Below, in pieces: positions 18,262 to 26,166 of a stretch of DNA of 64,000 nt; positions within the stretch are counted from its first letter, which is position 1; each line of letters opens with the position of its first letter. This stretch comes from Microbacterium aurantiacum (GTDB taxonomy: Bacteria; Actinomycetota; Actinomycetes; Actinomycetales; Microbacteriaceae), in the NCBI RefSeq assembly GCF_002872075.1, contig NZ_PGGU01000016.1, positions 453,561 to 517,560 of the forward strand, read 5' to 3'. The notes under the pieces are model-generated. The model worked only from the letters and a program-made list of their open reading frames with translations, had not been told where the DNA came from and made no database searches. A program made the position numbers and the translations under genes.

Positions 18262-19182
18262 ATGTTCACCGCACGAAAGTCACGATTCGCCCTCCTCGGC
18301 GGCGTCGCGCTCGCCGCATCCCTCGTCCTGGCCGGCTGCTCCAGCAGCAATCCGCTGGACACCCCCACCGAGGCCGACCCCGGCTCGGGCGACACCGACA
18401 CCATCGTCATCGGCTCGCAGGCCTACTACTCGAACGAGATCATCGCCGAGATCTACGCTCAGGCGCTCGAGAACGCCGGCTTCGAGGTCGAGCGGCAGTT
18501 CAACGTCGGCCAGCGTGACGCGTACATGCCCGAGATCGAATCCGGCGCGATCGATCTCTTCCCGGAGTACACCGGCAACCTGCTGGAGTTCCTCGATGCG
18601 GATGCCACGGCGACGAGCCCCGAAGACGTGTACGCCGCATTGAAAGAGGTGCTGCCGGATGGCCTGACGGCGCTCGACTACTCCGAGGCATCCGATCAGG
18701 ACACGTACACGGTTCTGAAGAGCTTCGCCGACGACAACGGCCTCAAGACGATCGAAGACCTCGCCAAGGTCACCACGCCGGTCACGATCGGCGCCGCCCC
18801 GGAGTTCGAGCAGCGCCCGTACGGGCCGGCCGGCGCCAAGCAGGTCTACGGCGTCGACGTGGGCTTCTCGGCCACCGGTCCGACCACGCTGGAGTCGCTG
18901 CTGGCCGGCGACGTCCAGGTGGCCGACATCTACACGGCCGACCCCGCCTTCGAGACCGAGCAGATCGTCGCCCTCGAGGACCCGGAGAACATGATCCTCG
19001 CCTCGAACGTCGTCCCGATCGCGTCGAGCGACATCGCCGGCGACATCGCCGACGTGATCAATGCCGTCAGCGCCGCCCTCGGCGCCGACGACCTGGTCGC
19101 GCTGAACGTGCAGAGCACGGTCGAGGAGATCTCGAGCGAGCTGATCGCGACCCAGTGGCTCAAGGACAACGACCTGCTCTGA
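18262..19182 (+). CDS. Osmoprotectant ABC transporter substrate-binding lipoprotein (OpuCC-like)
   Basis: 306 aa. The signal peptide (residues 1-30) ends in the lipobox LVLAGC, so the mature protein is tethered at Cys30. The OpuAC domain starts with TIVIGSQAYYSNEIIAEIYA and includes PEYTGNLLEFL, a family signature of QAT-type choline, betaine and carnitine binding proteins. An AGAGAGG ribosome site precedes the ATG. A strong terminator follows the stop by 10 bases. The ligand class (quaternary ammonium osmolyte) is well supported by the operon, but the exact compound is not. Confidence 0.9.
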   Translation: MFTARKSRFALLGGVALAASLVLAGCSSSNPLDTPTEADPGSGDTDTIVIGSQAYYSNEIIAEIYAQALENAGFEVERQFNVGQRDAYMPEIESGAIDLFPEYTGNLLEFLDADATATSPEDVYAALKEVLPDGLTALDYSEASDQDTYTVLKSFADDNGLKTIEDLAKVTTPVTIGAAPEFEQRPYGPAGAKQVYGVDVGFSATGPTTLESLLAGDVQVADIYTADPAFETEQIVALEDPENMILASNVVPIASSDIAGDIADVINAVSAALGADDLVALNVQSTVEEISSELIATQWLKDNDLL

Positions 19183-19192
19183 TAGAGCTGAA

Positions 19193-19226
19193 AGGGGGCC
19201 TTCCGACGACCATCGGAAGGCCCCCT
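19193..19226 (+). terminator. Rho-independent-like terminator of the OpuC operon
   Basis: A perfect 14-bp stem, AGGGGGCCTTCCGA (19193-19206) with TCGGAAGGCCCCCT (19213-19226), and a 6-base loop. No strong T tract follows, as is usual in actinobacteria. It sits 11 bases after the binding-protein stop. Confidence 0.85.
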
Positions 19227-19263
19227 CTGCATGCGCGGCGCGCGGCCTGAGAGAATGGACCCC

Positions 19264-19287
19264 ATGGCAACGGATAGATCGGCATGA
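19264..19287 (+). CDS. Seven-codon leader ORF coupled to the next gene
   Basis: ATG at 19264 reads MATDRSA and stops at TGA 19285-19287, which overlaps the ATG of the downstream gene (19284-19286). A GAGAAT -10-like box (19251-19256) lies seven bases upstream, so this mini-ORF would be translated from a leaderless mRNA, and termination-reinitiation would feed the next gene. Alternatively it is the relic of a longer N-terminus separated by a frameshift. It is too short for any homology judgement. Confidence 0.4.
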   Translation: MATDRSA

Positions 19288-19649
19288 TCTCCAAGCGAGA
19301 TCTCGCCCAGCGGCTCGACATCTCCCTGGAGATGGCCGACCGCCACGGATTCGGCGACGGTGCGAGCGAGGCCGAGCTTACGGCCCTCGAACAGGATCCG
19401 CCCGCGTGGCTCGTCCAGTCCCGGTCGAACCGCAAGAAGGGCGCGCGCCCTGTGTGGGTCACCCTGACCTGCGAGGTGTGCGGATACACCGAGACGGCCA
19501 GGCCCAAGAAATGGTGGCCCGAGTTCACCTACGTCAGCTGCCGCCATCATTCCTCCGGCGAACTTCCGAAGCCGGCTGCCGGCCAGCACCGCGGCTACTT
19601 CGAGGGCGTCGGAACCCGATTCGTCGGTGTCGTGGACCAGGCGCTCTAG
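19284..19649 (+). CDS. Conserved actinobacterial protein (DUF5997-like)
   Basis: 121 aa. It starts MISKRDLAQRLDISLEMADR and has a middle section LTCEVCGYTETARPKKWW followed by SCRHH, so CxxC plus CxHH could bind a metal. The length and the invariant-looking LVQSRSNRKKG suit the actinobacterial DUF5997 family as I recall it, but I could not compare sequences. The start is the ATG coupled to the seven-codon leader ORF. The last 4 bp overlap the end of the convergent AI-2E gene. The role is unknown. Confidence 0.7.
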   Translation: MISKRDLAQRLDISLEMADRHGFGDGASEAELTALEQDPPAWLVQSRSNRKKGARPVWVTLTCEVCGYTETARPKKWWPEFTYVSCRHHSSGELPKPAAGQHRGYFEGVGTRFVGVVDQAL

Positions 19650-20854
19650 ATCCTCGCGTCCTGCCGCGGAACCCACACCTGCTTGATGATGATGAGGATG
19701 GATGCCGCGACCGGCACCGCGACGAGGGCGCCGAGCAGGCCGAGCAGCGTGCCTCCGGCGAGAGCGCCGATGACCACGAGCGAACCGGGGATGGCGATCG
19801 CCCGGTTCATCACGCGCGGAGTGATCACATACGCCTCGATCTGCATGTAGACGAGGTAGACGATCCCGAAGATCAGTGCGGCCACCGGATCGGTGAACAG
19901 GGCGAGGCCGGTGCCGATGACCCAGAACATCACGGAGCCGACCAGCGGGATCAGGGTGATGCAGAAGGCGACCGTCGCCATCAGCGGCGGGAACGGCAGC
20001 CCGAGTGAGACATACAGCACGAGCGCGATCATCGCGTTGAAGAAGGCCAGCACGACCATCCCCATCACATAGCCGCCGACCGAATCCGTGATCAGGTCGG
20101 TGATGTCGCCGGCGCGGGTCCGGTCGCGGGCCGCCACCAGCCGGAGCAGGCCCCTCTTCATGCCGGGGAGCGTGGCGACGAAGTACAGGGTGAGCACCAG
20201 CACCACGATCACGCCGGAGATTCCCGTCGCGATCGACGCGCCGATCTGCAGGGCGCCACCACCGATCGCCGCGATGTTGCCGGGGTCGGAGAGGAACTTC
20301 TGGACATCGGCCACCAGCGTCTGGAACTGGTCGCCGAACTGCCTGTCGAGCGTCGCATAGAGGTCGGTCGCAGTGAACTCCCGGATCATCCCCGGCACGG
20401 AACGCACGAAGCTCGCGATCTGATCGATGACGATCGGGAGGACCATCCACAGGATGAGGGCGACGATTCCGACGAGCCCGAGGATCACGATGAGCACGGC
20501 GACGGCGCGGGACAGCCCGCGGCGCTCGAGGAACCGGACGGCAGGATCGAGGCCCAGGGCTGCGAAGAGCGCCAGAGCGATGTAGATGAGCACGGTCGCG
20601 AGGTTCGAAAGAGCGAGTCCCAGCAGCAGGGCCGCGAGCCCGCCCAGCGTCACCAGGAATCCGAACACGAACGGCCGGTCGATGCGCGTCCAGAACGAAC
20701 GGCTCGGTGTCATCGGCTCGACGACCGCCTGCGAGCGGCTCCGAACTTCCGCCTCGACGGCTGCCGGTCCGGCGGCCGCCTCGACCGCCGGCGGCGGTTC
20801 GGCGGGCGGTGGGTCGTCGATGACCTCGGATGCCGCCGATTCGTCGTTGCTCAT
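19646..20854 (-). CDS. AI-2E family transporter (PF01594 permease-like)
   Basis: 402 aa. A low-complexity Pro/Ala N-terminus of about 65 residues is followed by seven to eight membrane helices in the family order: a pair (about 68-110), one at about 130-150, then a large extracytoplasmic region, and a C-terminal cluster with 'FPPLMATVAFCITLIPLVG' and 'AYVITPRVMNRAIAIPG' (family signature). Despite the name, members do many things, including Na+/H+ exchange and export. The start has no ribosome site but a TATCGT -10 box exactly six bases upstream, so it is probably leaderless. Confidence 0.9.
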   Translation of the reverse strand: MSNDESAASEVIDDPPPAEPPPAVEAAAGPAAVEAEVRSRSQAVVEPMTPSRSFWTRIDRPFVFGFLVTLGGLAALLLGLALSNLATVLIYIALALFAALGLDPAVRFLERRGLSRAVAVLIVILGLVGIVALILWMVLPIVIDQIASFVRSVPGMIREFTATDLYATLDRQFGDQFQTLVADVQKFLSDPGNIAAIGGGALQIGASIATGISGVIVVLVLTLYFVATLPGMKRGLLRLVAARDRTRAGDITDLITDSVGGYVMGMVVLAFFNAMIALVLYVSLGLPFPPLMATVAFCITLIPLVGSVMFWVIGTGLALFTDPVAALIFGIVYLVYMQIEAYVITPRVMNRAIAIPGSLVVIGALAGGTLLGLLGALVAVPVAASILIIIKQVWVPRQDARI

Positions 20855-20860
20855 GCCCTC

Positions 20861-20866
20861 ACGATA
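20861..20866 (-). promoter_or_regulatory. Leaderless -10 box of the AI-2E gene
   Basis: TATCGT on the minus strand, six bases (gagggc) before the ATG at 20854. Same geometry as the other TAnnnT boxes in the window. Confidence 0.55.
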
Positions 20867-20904
20867 TCGGTGTCACAGCTCGGATCGATGGCCGGGGAAC
20901 CTCC

Positions 20905-20910
20905 TAGAGT
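20905..20910 (+). promoter_or_regulatory. Leaderless -10 box of the chorismate mutase gene
   Basis: TAGAGT followed by six bases (aggggc) and the ATG at 20917. Transcription should begin at or next to the A of the start codon. Confidence 0.55.
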
Positions 20911-20916
20911 AGGGGC

Positions 20917-21216
20917 ATGACAGCAGCCGGTGACCCGAAGGAAGAACTGCTTCGCCTGCGTGCCACGATCGACAACATCGACGCCGCGCTCATCTTCATG
21001 CTGGCCGAGCGGTTCCGCGCCACGCAGCAGGTCGGCCACCTCAAGGCCGAGCATGAGATGCCGGCATCCGACCCGAATCGCGAAGAGCAGCAGACCGCGC
21101 GCCTGCGTGCGCTCGCCGAAGAGGCGCACCTCGACCCCGAGTTCGCCGAGAAATGGTTCAACTTCGTCGTCGCCGAGGTCATCCGTCACCACACCGAGGC
21201 CGCCGAAGGCCGCTGA
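20917..21216 (+). CDS. Chorismate mutase, AroQ class
   Basis: 99 aa, a typical AroQ-fold single domain. Key features are LRLRATIDNIDAALIFMLAERF (helix 1, with the conserved Arg and Asp), 'VGHLKAEHEMPASDPNREEQQ' (the Lys and Arg-Glu-x-x-Gln that bind chorismate), and a C-terminal helix ending 'FVVAEVIRHHTEA'. It converts chorismate to prephenate for Phe and Tyr synthesis. Actinobacterial AroQ of this type may need DAHP synthase as an activating partner; none is nearby. It stands alone with its own leaderless promoter. Confidence 0.92.
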   Translation: MTAAGDPKEELLRLRATIDNIDAALIFMLAERFRATQQVGHLKAEHEMPASDPNREEQQTARLRALAEEAHLDPEFAEKWFNFVVAEVIRHHTEAAEGR

Positions 21217-21316
21217 CGAACTGCTCGGCTGCTGCAGCGTGCGTGCGTGCAGGGGGTTGACAGCATCGCCGCGTCCACGCATAGTTAAGCCATTCACTAA
21301 TTAAGGAATCGCTTAC

Positions 21317-21655
21317 ATGGACGTAGTGGACGACCTCAGTCTCGTCTTCCAGGCGCTTGCCGATCCGACCAGGCGCGCGATGATCTCGCGCCTCAGCGGA
21401 GGTTCGACGACGGTCGGAGAGCTGGCTGACCCGTTCGCGATGAGCCGGCCCGCGATCTCGCAGCATCTCAAGGTGCTCGAGCGCGCGGGTCTCATCGAAC
21501 GCACCGTCGATGCGCAGTGGCGACGGTGCACGCTCCGCACGGAGCCCCTCGACGAGGCGATGGCATGGGTCGAGCGGCACCGCGCCGAATGGAACGCGCG
21601 CTTCGATGCGCTCGACGAGCGACTCCGGGAACTGAAAGGAAAGACGGATGCCTGA
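21317..21655 (+). CDS. ArsR family transcriptional regulator
   Basis: 112 aa, a single winged-helix domain: 'VFQALADPTRRAMISRLSGG', then 'AMSRPAISQHLKVLERAGLIER' (recognition helix) and a wing with the sequence RRCTLRTEPL. No Cys-based metal site is visible, so it is not a metal sensor; this subgroup usually sits with AHSA1/SRPBCC genes, as here. The upstream region (21285-21316) is AT-rich with TTAAGCCATTC and TTAAGGAATC direct repeats, a plausible operator. The stop overlaps the next start by 8 bp. Confidence 0.92.
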   Translation: MDVVDDLSLVFQALADPTRRAMISRLSGGSTTVGELADPFAMSRPAISQHLKVLERAGLIERTVDAQWRRCTLRTEPLDEAMAWVERHRAEWNARFDALDERLRELKGKTDA

Positions 21656-22139
21656 GCAGACGGCGACCACCCAGAAGCAGTTCACGATCACTCGCATCTT
21701 CGCCGCGCCACGAGACCTCGTGTGGCGAGCCTGGACCGACCCCGCCGAGGCGATCTTCTGGTGGCATCCGCGAGGCGTGGATCTCCCTCGGGAGAGCGTC
21801 GAGATCGACGCGCGACCGGGCGGCCGGTACCGCTACACGATGATCGCGCCGGATGGCACGGAGTATCCCACCACCGGGGTTTACCGCGAGATCACGCCGC
21901 CGGAGCGACTCGTCTTCACCTGGGGATCTCAGGGCGATCCTGACGAATCCGCCCCGGTCATCACCGTCCACCTTGCGACGCACGGTGCCGACGGCGAAGA
22001 GACGCTGATGACATTCCATCTGCAGGGCTTCGACGGTGCACCGGGCGATGAGTTCGTCTACGACGGCTGGGACTCGGCGTTCGACATGCTCGACGAGCGC
22101 ATCGAAGCTCCGGCGAGCCGCGACGCGGAGGCGTTCTGA
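21648..22139 (+). CDS. SRPBCC (AHSA1-like) domain protein
   Basis: 163 aa. The START-like fold is marked by FTITRIFAAPRDLVWRAWTD at the N-terminus, WWHPRG, 'DARPGGRYRYTMIAPDG', the strand 'PPERLVFTWGSQG' and a C-terminal helix (GWDSAFDMLDERI). Members bind hydrophobic ligands, and the family is named after the Hsp90 activator Aha1, although bacterial members are not known to act on Hsp90. Genes for these are commonly fused to or placed after ArsR regulators. It overlaps ArsR by 8 bp and abuts the next gene (shared base at 22139). Confidence 0.9.
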   Translation: MPEQTATTQKQFTITRIFAAPRDLVWRAWTDPAEAIFWWHPRGVDLPRESVEIDARPGGRYRYTMIAPDGTEYPTTGVYREITPPERLVFTWGSQGDPDESAPVITVHLATHGADGEETLMTFHLQGFDGAPGDEFVYDGWDSAFDMLDERIEAPASRDAEAF

Positions 22140-22708
22140 TGGGCATCCTCACCGTCGAGCAGATCGTGAGCGTCGACGGGTACGCCGCGGAAGCCGACGG
22201 CGGCATCGGGTTCATGGATGCGGCCGATGTCGGCAACGCGAACGACGACGACCAGCTGGAGTTCCTCCGGGACGTCGACGCGATCCTGCTGGGCGCGAAC
22301 ACCTACCGGATGTTCGCGGGGTACTGGCCGACGGCTGACCCTGCGGTCGAGGTCGTCGCCGAGCCGATCGATCGCCTGCCGAAGTTCGTCATCTCGAACA
22401 GCCTGGCCGAGGCGCCGTGGGGTGAGGGGTCGATCGACATCCTCCAGGGCGACGCCGCGGAGACGGTCGCGGCGCTGAAGGAACGATACGACCGCATCAT
22501 CGTCTGGGGCAGCCTCACCCTCGCCGATGCCCTGTTCGAGGCCGGGCTCGTCGACGAGCTGCGTCTCCGGGTGGTGCCGGCGCTCATAGGCGAGGGGCGT
22601 TCGTTCACGCCGGCGGCACTGGGTCAGCGCCGTCTCGAACTCGTCCGGGCGGTGTCGCATCCGAGCGGTCACGTGGGGATGACCTACCGGCTGGCAGCAT
22701 CCGCCTGA
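22139..22708 (+). CDS. Dihydrofolate reductase family protein (RibD C-terminal-like)
   Basis: 189 aa. The N-terminus LTVEQIVSVDGYAAEADGG and the NADPH-fold elements 'AILLGANTYRMFAGYWPT', 'FVISNSLAEAPW', 'RIIVWGSLTLADALFEAGLVDEL' and VPALIGEGRSF define the RibD_C/DHFR-like family. It is probably an NADPH-dependent reductase of unknown substrate, not the folate enzyme. It is the third gene of the ArsR/AHSA1 cassette. A strong bidirectional terminator follows. Confidence 0.88.
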   Translation: MGILTVEQIVSVDGYAAEADGGIGFMDAADVGNANDDDQLEFLRDVDAILLGANTYRMFAGYWPTADPAVEVVAEPIDRLPKFVISNSLAEAPWGEGSIDILQGDAAETVAALKERYDRIIVWGSLTLADALFEAGLVDELRLRVVPALIGEGRSFTPAALGQRRLELVRAVSHPSGHVGMTYRLAASA

Positions 22709-22714
22709 GAATGC

Positions 22715-22752
22715 GGAAGGTCCCGGAACGCGACCGCGTTCCGGGACCTTCC
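22715..22752. terminator. Bidirectional terminator between the DHFR-like and NgcG genes
   Basis: A perfect 17-bp stem: GGAAGGTCCCGGAACGC (22715-22731), loop GACC, and its complement at 22736-22752. It lies between convergent genes ending at 22708 and 22763, so it can serve both. Confidence 0.88.
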
Positions 22753-22762
22753 TGCGCCGGAG

Positions 22763-23677
22763 CTACTTCGAGGTGCCCTGCGACACCGATCCCTGCAGCT
22801 GACGCTGGAAGAAGATGTACACCAGCAGCACCGGGACGATCGTGATGATCACCGCGGCGAACAGCGCACCCTGGTCGACCTCGTAGCCCGCTGCCGACGC
22901 GAACGCCGCCATTCCCTGCGACAGGACGTACTGCGACGAGTTCGGGTTCAACGCGACGGGCAGCAGGAACTGGTTCCACAGGCCGAGGAAGTTCAGGATG
23001 CCGACCGCCGCCAGGCCGGGCTTGGCCATCGGCAGCATCACCTGGAAGAACGTGCGCCACTCGCTCGCACCGTCGACGTAGGCGGCTTCCTGGATCTCGT
23101 AGGGCAATGACTTGAAGAACGAGTAGAGGAAGAACACCGTGAACGGCAGGGCGAAGGCCACGTAGGTGATGATCAGGCCCGGGAGCGTGCCCAGCAGCCC
23201 GATCCCCTGCAGGACGAAGAACAGCGGGACGATCGCGAGGAACACCGGGAAGGTGAGACCCGCGAGCATCAGGTAGTAGATCACCCTGCTCCCGGGCACG
23301 GAGAAGCGCGCGAGCACATAGGCGCACATGGCCCCGAGCAGCATTACGAGGAACAGCGAGACGCCGACCACGATGATGGTGTTCAGGAACATCTGGCCGA
23401 AGTTGTACTTCGTCCACGCGTTGATGTAGTTCGTGAGATCCCACGACGACGGCAGCGTGAACGGCGATTCGAAGATCTCCGACGTGGTCTTGAACGAGCT
23501 GAACAGCGTCCACAGCAGCGGTGCGATCACGATGATCGACCAGATCGCGAGGACGACGTGCGAGATCGTGCCGACGACCTTGTCACCGCCCGTGGTTTTG
23601 ACCTTGCGGATCGGCAGCGTGTTCTTGCGCGTGCGCTTCGGATCGATGGAGATCAGGGTCTGCGTCTTGTCGCTCAT
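22763..23677 (-). CDS. Carbohydrate ABC transporter permease (NgcG/MalG type)
   Basis: 304 aa, from the ATG at 23677, which overlaps the stop of the preceding permease (ATGA). Six membrane helices. The EAA loop 'LPYEIQEAAYVDGASEWRTFFQVMLPMAKPGLA' is the CUT1 sugar-permease signature. The C-terminus is 'LLVYIFFQRQLQGSVSQGTSK', where the QGxxxGAxKG-like end is typical of MalG relatives. Third transport gene of the NgcE-like operon: the inner-membrane half-channel for GlcNAc or chitooligosaccharide uptake. No ATPase gene is nearby, so it probably borrows a shared MsiK-type ATPase, as known for actinobacterial CUT1 systems. Confidence 0.9.
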   Translation of the reverse strand: MSDKTQTLISIDPKRTRKNTLPIRKVKTTGGDKVVGTISHVVLAIWSIIVIAPLLWTLFSSFKTTSEIFESPFTLPSSWDLTNYINAWTKYNFGQMFLNTIIVVGVSLFLVMLLGAMCAYVLARFSVPGSRVIYYLMLAGLTFPVFLAIVPLFFVLQGIGLLGTLPGLIITYVAFALPFTVFFLYSFFKSLPYEIQEAAYVDGASEWRTFFQVMLPMAKPGLAAVGILNFLGLWNQFLLPVALNPNSSQYVLSQGMAAFASAAGYEVDQGALFAAVIITIVPVLLVYIFFQRQLQGSVSQGTSK

Positions 23678-24693
23678 TCGCGTCCCCCGTCGTCCTTGCC
23701 ACCGGTGAGCCTGTTGACCAGGAACACGACGGCCGCGAACAGCAGCGTGATCACGGCGAGCACGACACCCATCGCGCTGGCCAGGCCGAACTGGCTCTTC
23801 TCGAATGCGGTGCGGTACAGGTACTGCGACATCACCAGGGTGGAGTTGCCGGGGCCGCCGGTGGCGTTCAGCGCCGCCATGTAGACGAACGCGTCGAGAG
23901 CCATGATGCCGATGTAGATGTAGGCGGTCTGCACGTTGTCGCGGATCAGCGGCAGCGTGATCGAGATCATGGTGCGGAATCGGCCGGCGCCGTCGATGCG
24001 GGCGGCCTCGTAGGTCTCGGCGGGGATGCCCTTGATCGCGGCGATGAACAGCACCATGTAGAAGCCGACCATGCCCCAGACGATCACGAAGATCGAGGCG
24101 CCCATGGCGGTGCGCTCGTCGCCGAGCCAGGCGAAGCCGCTCATCTGCAGACCTGCGGCATCGAGGATGCCGTTGAGCAGACCCTCCGGCGAGTAGATCA
24201 GCGCCCAGAGGATGCCGATGACGATCGCGGGGATCACGTACGGGAAGAACGAGACGACGCGGTAGAAGCTCGAGCCGCCGAGGCCACGGACCTGGCCGCT
24301 CGTGGGACCGCCGACGGTGATCATGCCGGCGAAGACCAGCGCGATCGACAGGGTGATCAGCGGCACGACGATCGCCAGGACGATGTTGTTGCCCATGGCC
24401 TGCAGGAACGTCGAGTCGGAGAACAGGCGCCCGAAGTTCAGAAGCCCGACGAAGTCCATCTCGGGCGAGAACCCGGTCCAATTGGTCATCGAGTAGTACA
24501 CGGCCTGCACGAACGGCGAGATCACGAAGATCAGGAAGATCGCCACCGGCAGAACGAGGAACACCAGCAGGAAGGAGACGTAGTCGAAGGTCAGCCGGCG
24601 CTGCCCGAGACGGGGCGGCTTGCGCCGCCCCGTCGGGGAAGTGATGACAGCGGCGGTGTTCATCGCCGTGTCAAGACCTGGAGCTGAGGTCAC
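23674..24693 (-). CDS. Carbohydrate ABC transporter permease (NgcF/MalF type)
   Basis: 339 aa. A cytoplasmic N-terminus of about 45 residues is followed by six membrane helices. The EAA loop reads 'IPAETYEAARIDGAGRFRTMISITLPLIRDN', the CUT1 consensus. The start overlaps the solute-binding protein stop by 4 bp and the end overlaps the next permease by 4 bp. The order of binding protein, MalF-type and MalG-type permease without an ATPase matches the Streptomyces ngcEFG operon. Confidence 0.9.
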   Translation of the reverse strand: MTSAPGLDTAMNTAAVITSPTGRRKPPRLGQRRLTFDYVSFLLVFLVLPVAIFLIFVISPFVQAVYYSMTNWTGFSPEMDFVGLLNFGRLFSDSTFLQAMGNNIVLAIVVPLITLSIALVFAGMITVGGPTSGQVRGLGGSSFYRVVSFFPYVIPAIVIGILWALIYSPEGLLNGILDAAGLQMSGFAWLGDERTAMGASIFVIVWGMVGFYMVLFIAAIKGIPAETYEAARIDGAGRFRTMISITLPLIRDNVQTAYIYIGIMALDAFVYMAALNATGGPGNSTLVMSQYLYRTAFEKSQFGLASAMGVVLAVITLLFAAVVFLVNRLTGGKDDGGRE

Positions 24694-26105
24694 TTGATCT
24701 CGATCTTGTTGACGGAGTCGTCCTCGCGGATCTTGTCCGTGAGGTCCTGCAGCTGCTGGGTGATCTCGGCGACCGTCATCTTGCCGTCGAGGAACGAGTT
24801 CCAGATCGGCAGCTGGTCGCTGTTCATGCCGTAGAGGTTGAACGACTTGATCGTGAAGACGTTCTCACCGGCGGTCGCCAGCAGTTCCGACTGCGAGACG
24901 AGCGCGGTCGAGCCGAAGCCGTCTTCGGGAACCGTGCCCTTGACGATGGTCGGAGCGAGCTTCTCCTTCGCGAATGCGGTCGCCGACTCCTTCGACAGCA
25001 TCGTGCGCAGCAGCTCCTTGCCGCCGGCCGGGTTCTTCGCCTTGGACGGGACCACGAACGGCTCGCCGGCCTCGGCGCGCATCGTGCCGGCCGGCGTCGT
25101 CTGGCTGCCGTCGAGCGGCAGCTCGGCGATGCCCTTCATCGCGAAGCCGTCCTTCGTCTGCGACTTCATCTCGTTCTCGATCCACGAGCCCGACGGGTAC
25201 AGCAGCGCCTCCTGCTTGTTGCTCCACTGCGACTGGGCCTCGGTGAATTGCGTGCCCGAGCCGCCCGGCTTGACGTAACCCGACGCGATCAGGTCGTGGA
25301 AGATCGTCAGGATCTCCTGGATGACCGGGTTCGACCAGCATCCCTCTTCGAGGTTCTCCAGCGGCAGGCGCACGTCGTCGCCGCCCTGGATGACGGCCGA
25401 GTCGACGACCATCGTCTGGTAATAGGTCGCGGCTTCCTTGCCCCAGAGGAACAGGAACTTGCCCTGCGCCTTCGCGGCCTCGCCGAGCGCCTTGAGGTCC
25501 TGCCAGCTCGTCGGCACGGTCCAGCCGTTCTCCTCGAACAGGCTCGACGAGTACCACAGGCCGTACACGGTCATGACGTAGTTCAACGCGACGAACTTGC
25601 CGTCGAAGGTTCCGGGAGCCTCGACGCCGCCGTAGAGCGTGTCGCGGATCTTCTCCCCCTCGAGGTTCTCGGAGTCGATCACCGAGGTGAGGTCTTCGAG
25701 CTGGTCGATGATCGTGTTCCAGCCGATCGAGTTCGCGCCGGAGTTGTCGATCAGGTCCGGCGGGGTGCCGCCGACGAAGCGCGGCTGCAGTTCGGTGGCG
25801 ATCTTCGTCGAGGGCGAGACCTTGACGGTGACGCCGTCGAGGCCCTTGCTCTTCTCCATCAGCTTGGCGGCGTTCTCGACGTAGTCGACGCCGTAGCCGC
25901 CGTTGAAGATGACCGCGTCGACGGTCGTGTTCGCGGCGACGCCGAACGGGTTGTCGGCGGTGATCTCGCCCTTGGGGCCCGCGGTGCCGCCCCCGCCGGG
26001 TGCGGCGCAGGATGCGAGGGACATGCCGAAGGGAAGCAGCAGCGCCGTCGCGGCTGCACCGCGCAGCAGGTTGCGGCGGCTGATGGAGGTGGTCTGGATT
26101 TCCAT
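24690..26105 (-). CDS. GlcNAc/chitobiose-type solute-binding lipoprotein (NgcE-like)
   Basis: 471 aa. The signal is of Tat-lipoprotein type: SRRNLLRG at residues 9-16, a hydrophobic core, then lipobox SLASC (Cys33). The early mature region (VIFNGGYGVDYVENAAKL), then ATELQPRFVGGTPPDLIDN and KFVALNYVMTVYGLWYS, closely recall NgcE, the N-acetylglucosamine and diacetylchitobiose binding protein of Streptomyces, rather than generic MalE-type proteins. The neighbouring SIS protein and GlcNAc-kinase-like gene support an amino-sugar substrate. A GAAAGG ribosome site lies upstream. A 61-base gap separates it from the SIS gene; the two are probably one transcript. Confidence 0.85.
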   Translation of the reverse strand: MEIQTTSISRRNLLRGAAATALLLPFGMSLASCAAPGGGGTAGPKGEITADNPFGVAANTTVDAVIFNGGYGVDYVENAAKLMEKSKGLDGVTVKVSPSTKIATELQPRFVGGTPPDLIDNSGANSIGWNTIIDQLEDLTSVIDSENLEGEKIRDTLYGGVEAPGTFDGKFVALNYVMTVYGLWYSSSLFEENGWTVPTSWQDLKALGEAAKAQGKFLFLWGKEAATYYQTMVVDSAVIQGGDDVRLPLENLEEGCWSNPVIQEILTIFHDLIASGYVKPGGSGTQFTEAQSQWSNKQEALLYPSGSWIENEMKSQTKDGFAMKGIAELPLDGSQTTPAGTMRAEAGEPFVVPSKAKNPAGGKELLRTMLSKESATAFAKEKLAPTIVKGTVPEDGFGSTALVSQSELLATAGENVFTIKSFNLYGMNSDQLPIWNSFLDGKMTVAEITQQLQDLTDKIREDDSVNKIEIK

Positions 26106-26166
26106 CTTCGTACCTTTCGTTGTGGTGTGATCGGGTGTGATCGGTGGGTGATGGCCGGGTGCGCGC

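Noticed and set aside
19193..19226. Strong hairpin after the OpuC binding protein as a member of the palindromic element family
   Set aside because: Short loop, position right after a stop codon and no shared end sequence: an ordinary terminator. The same applies to the stems at 22715, 36846, 46207 and 63426.
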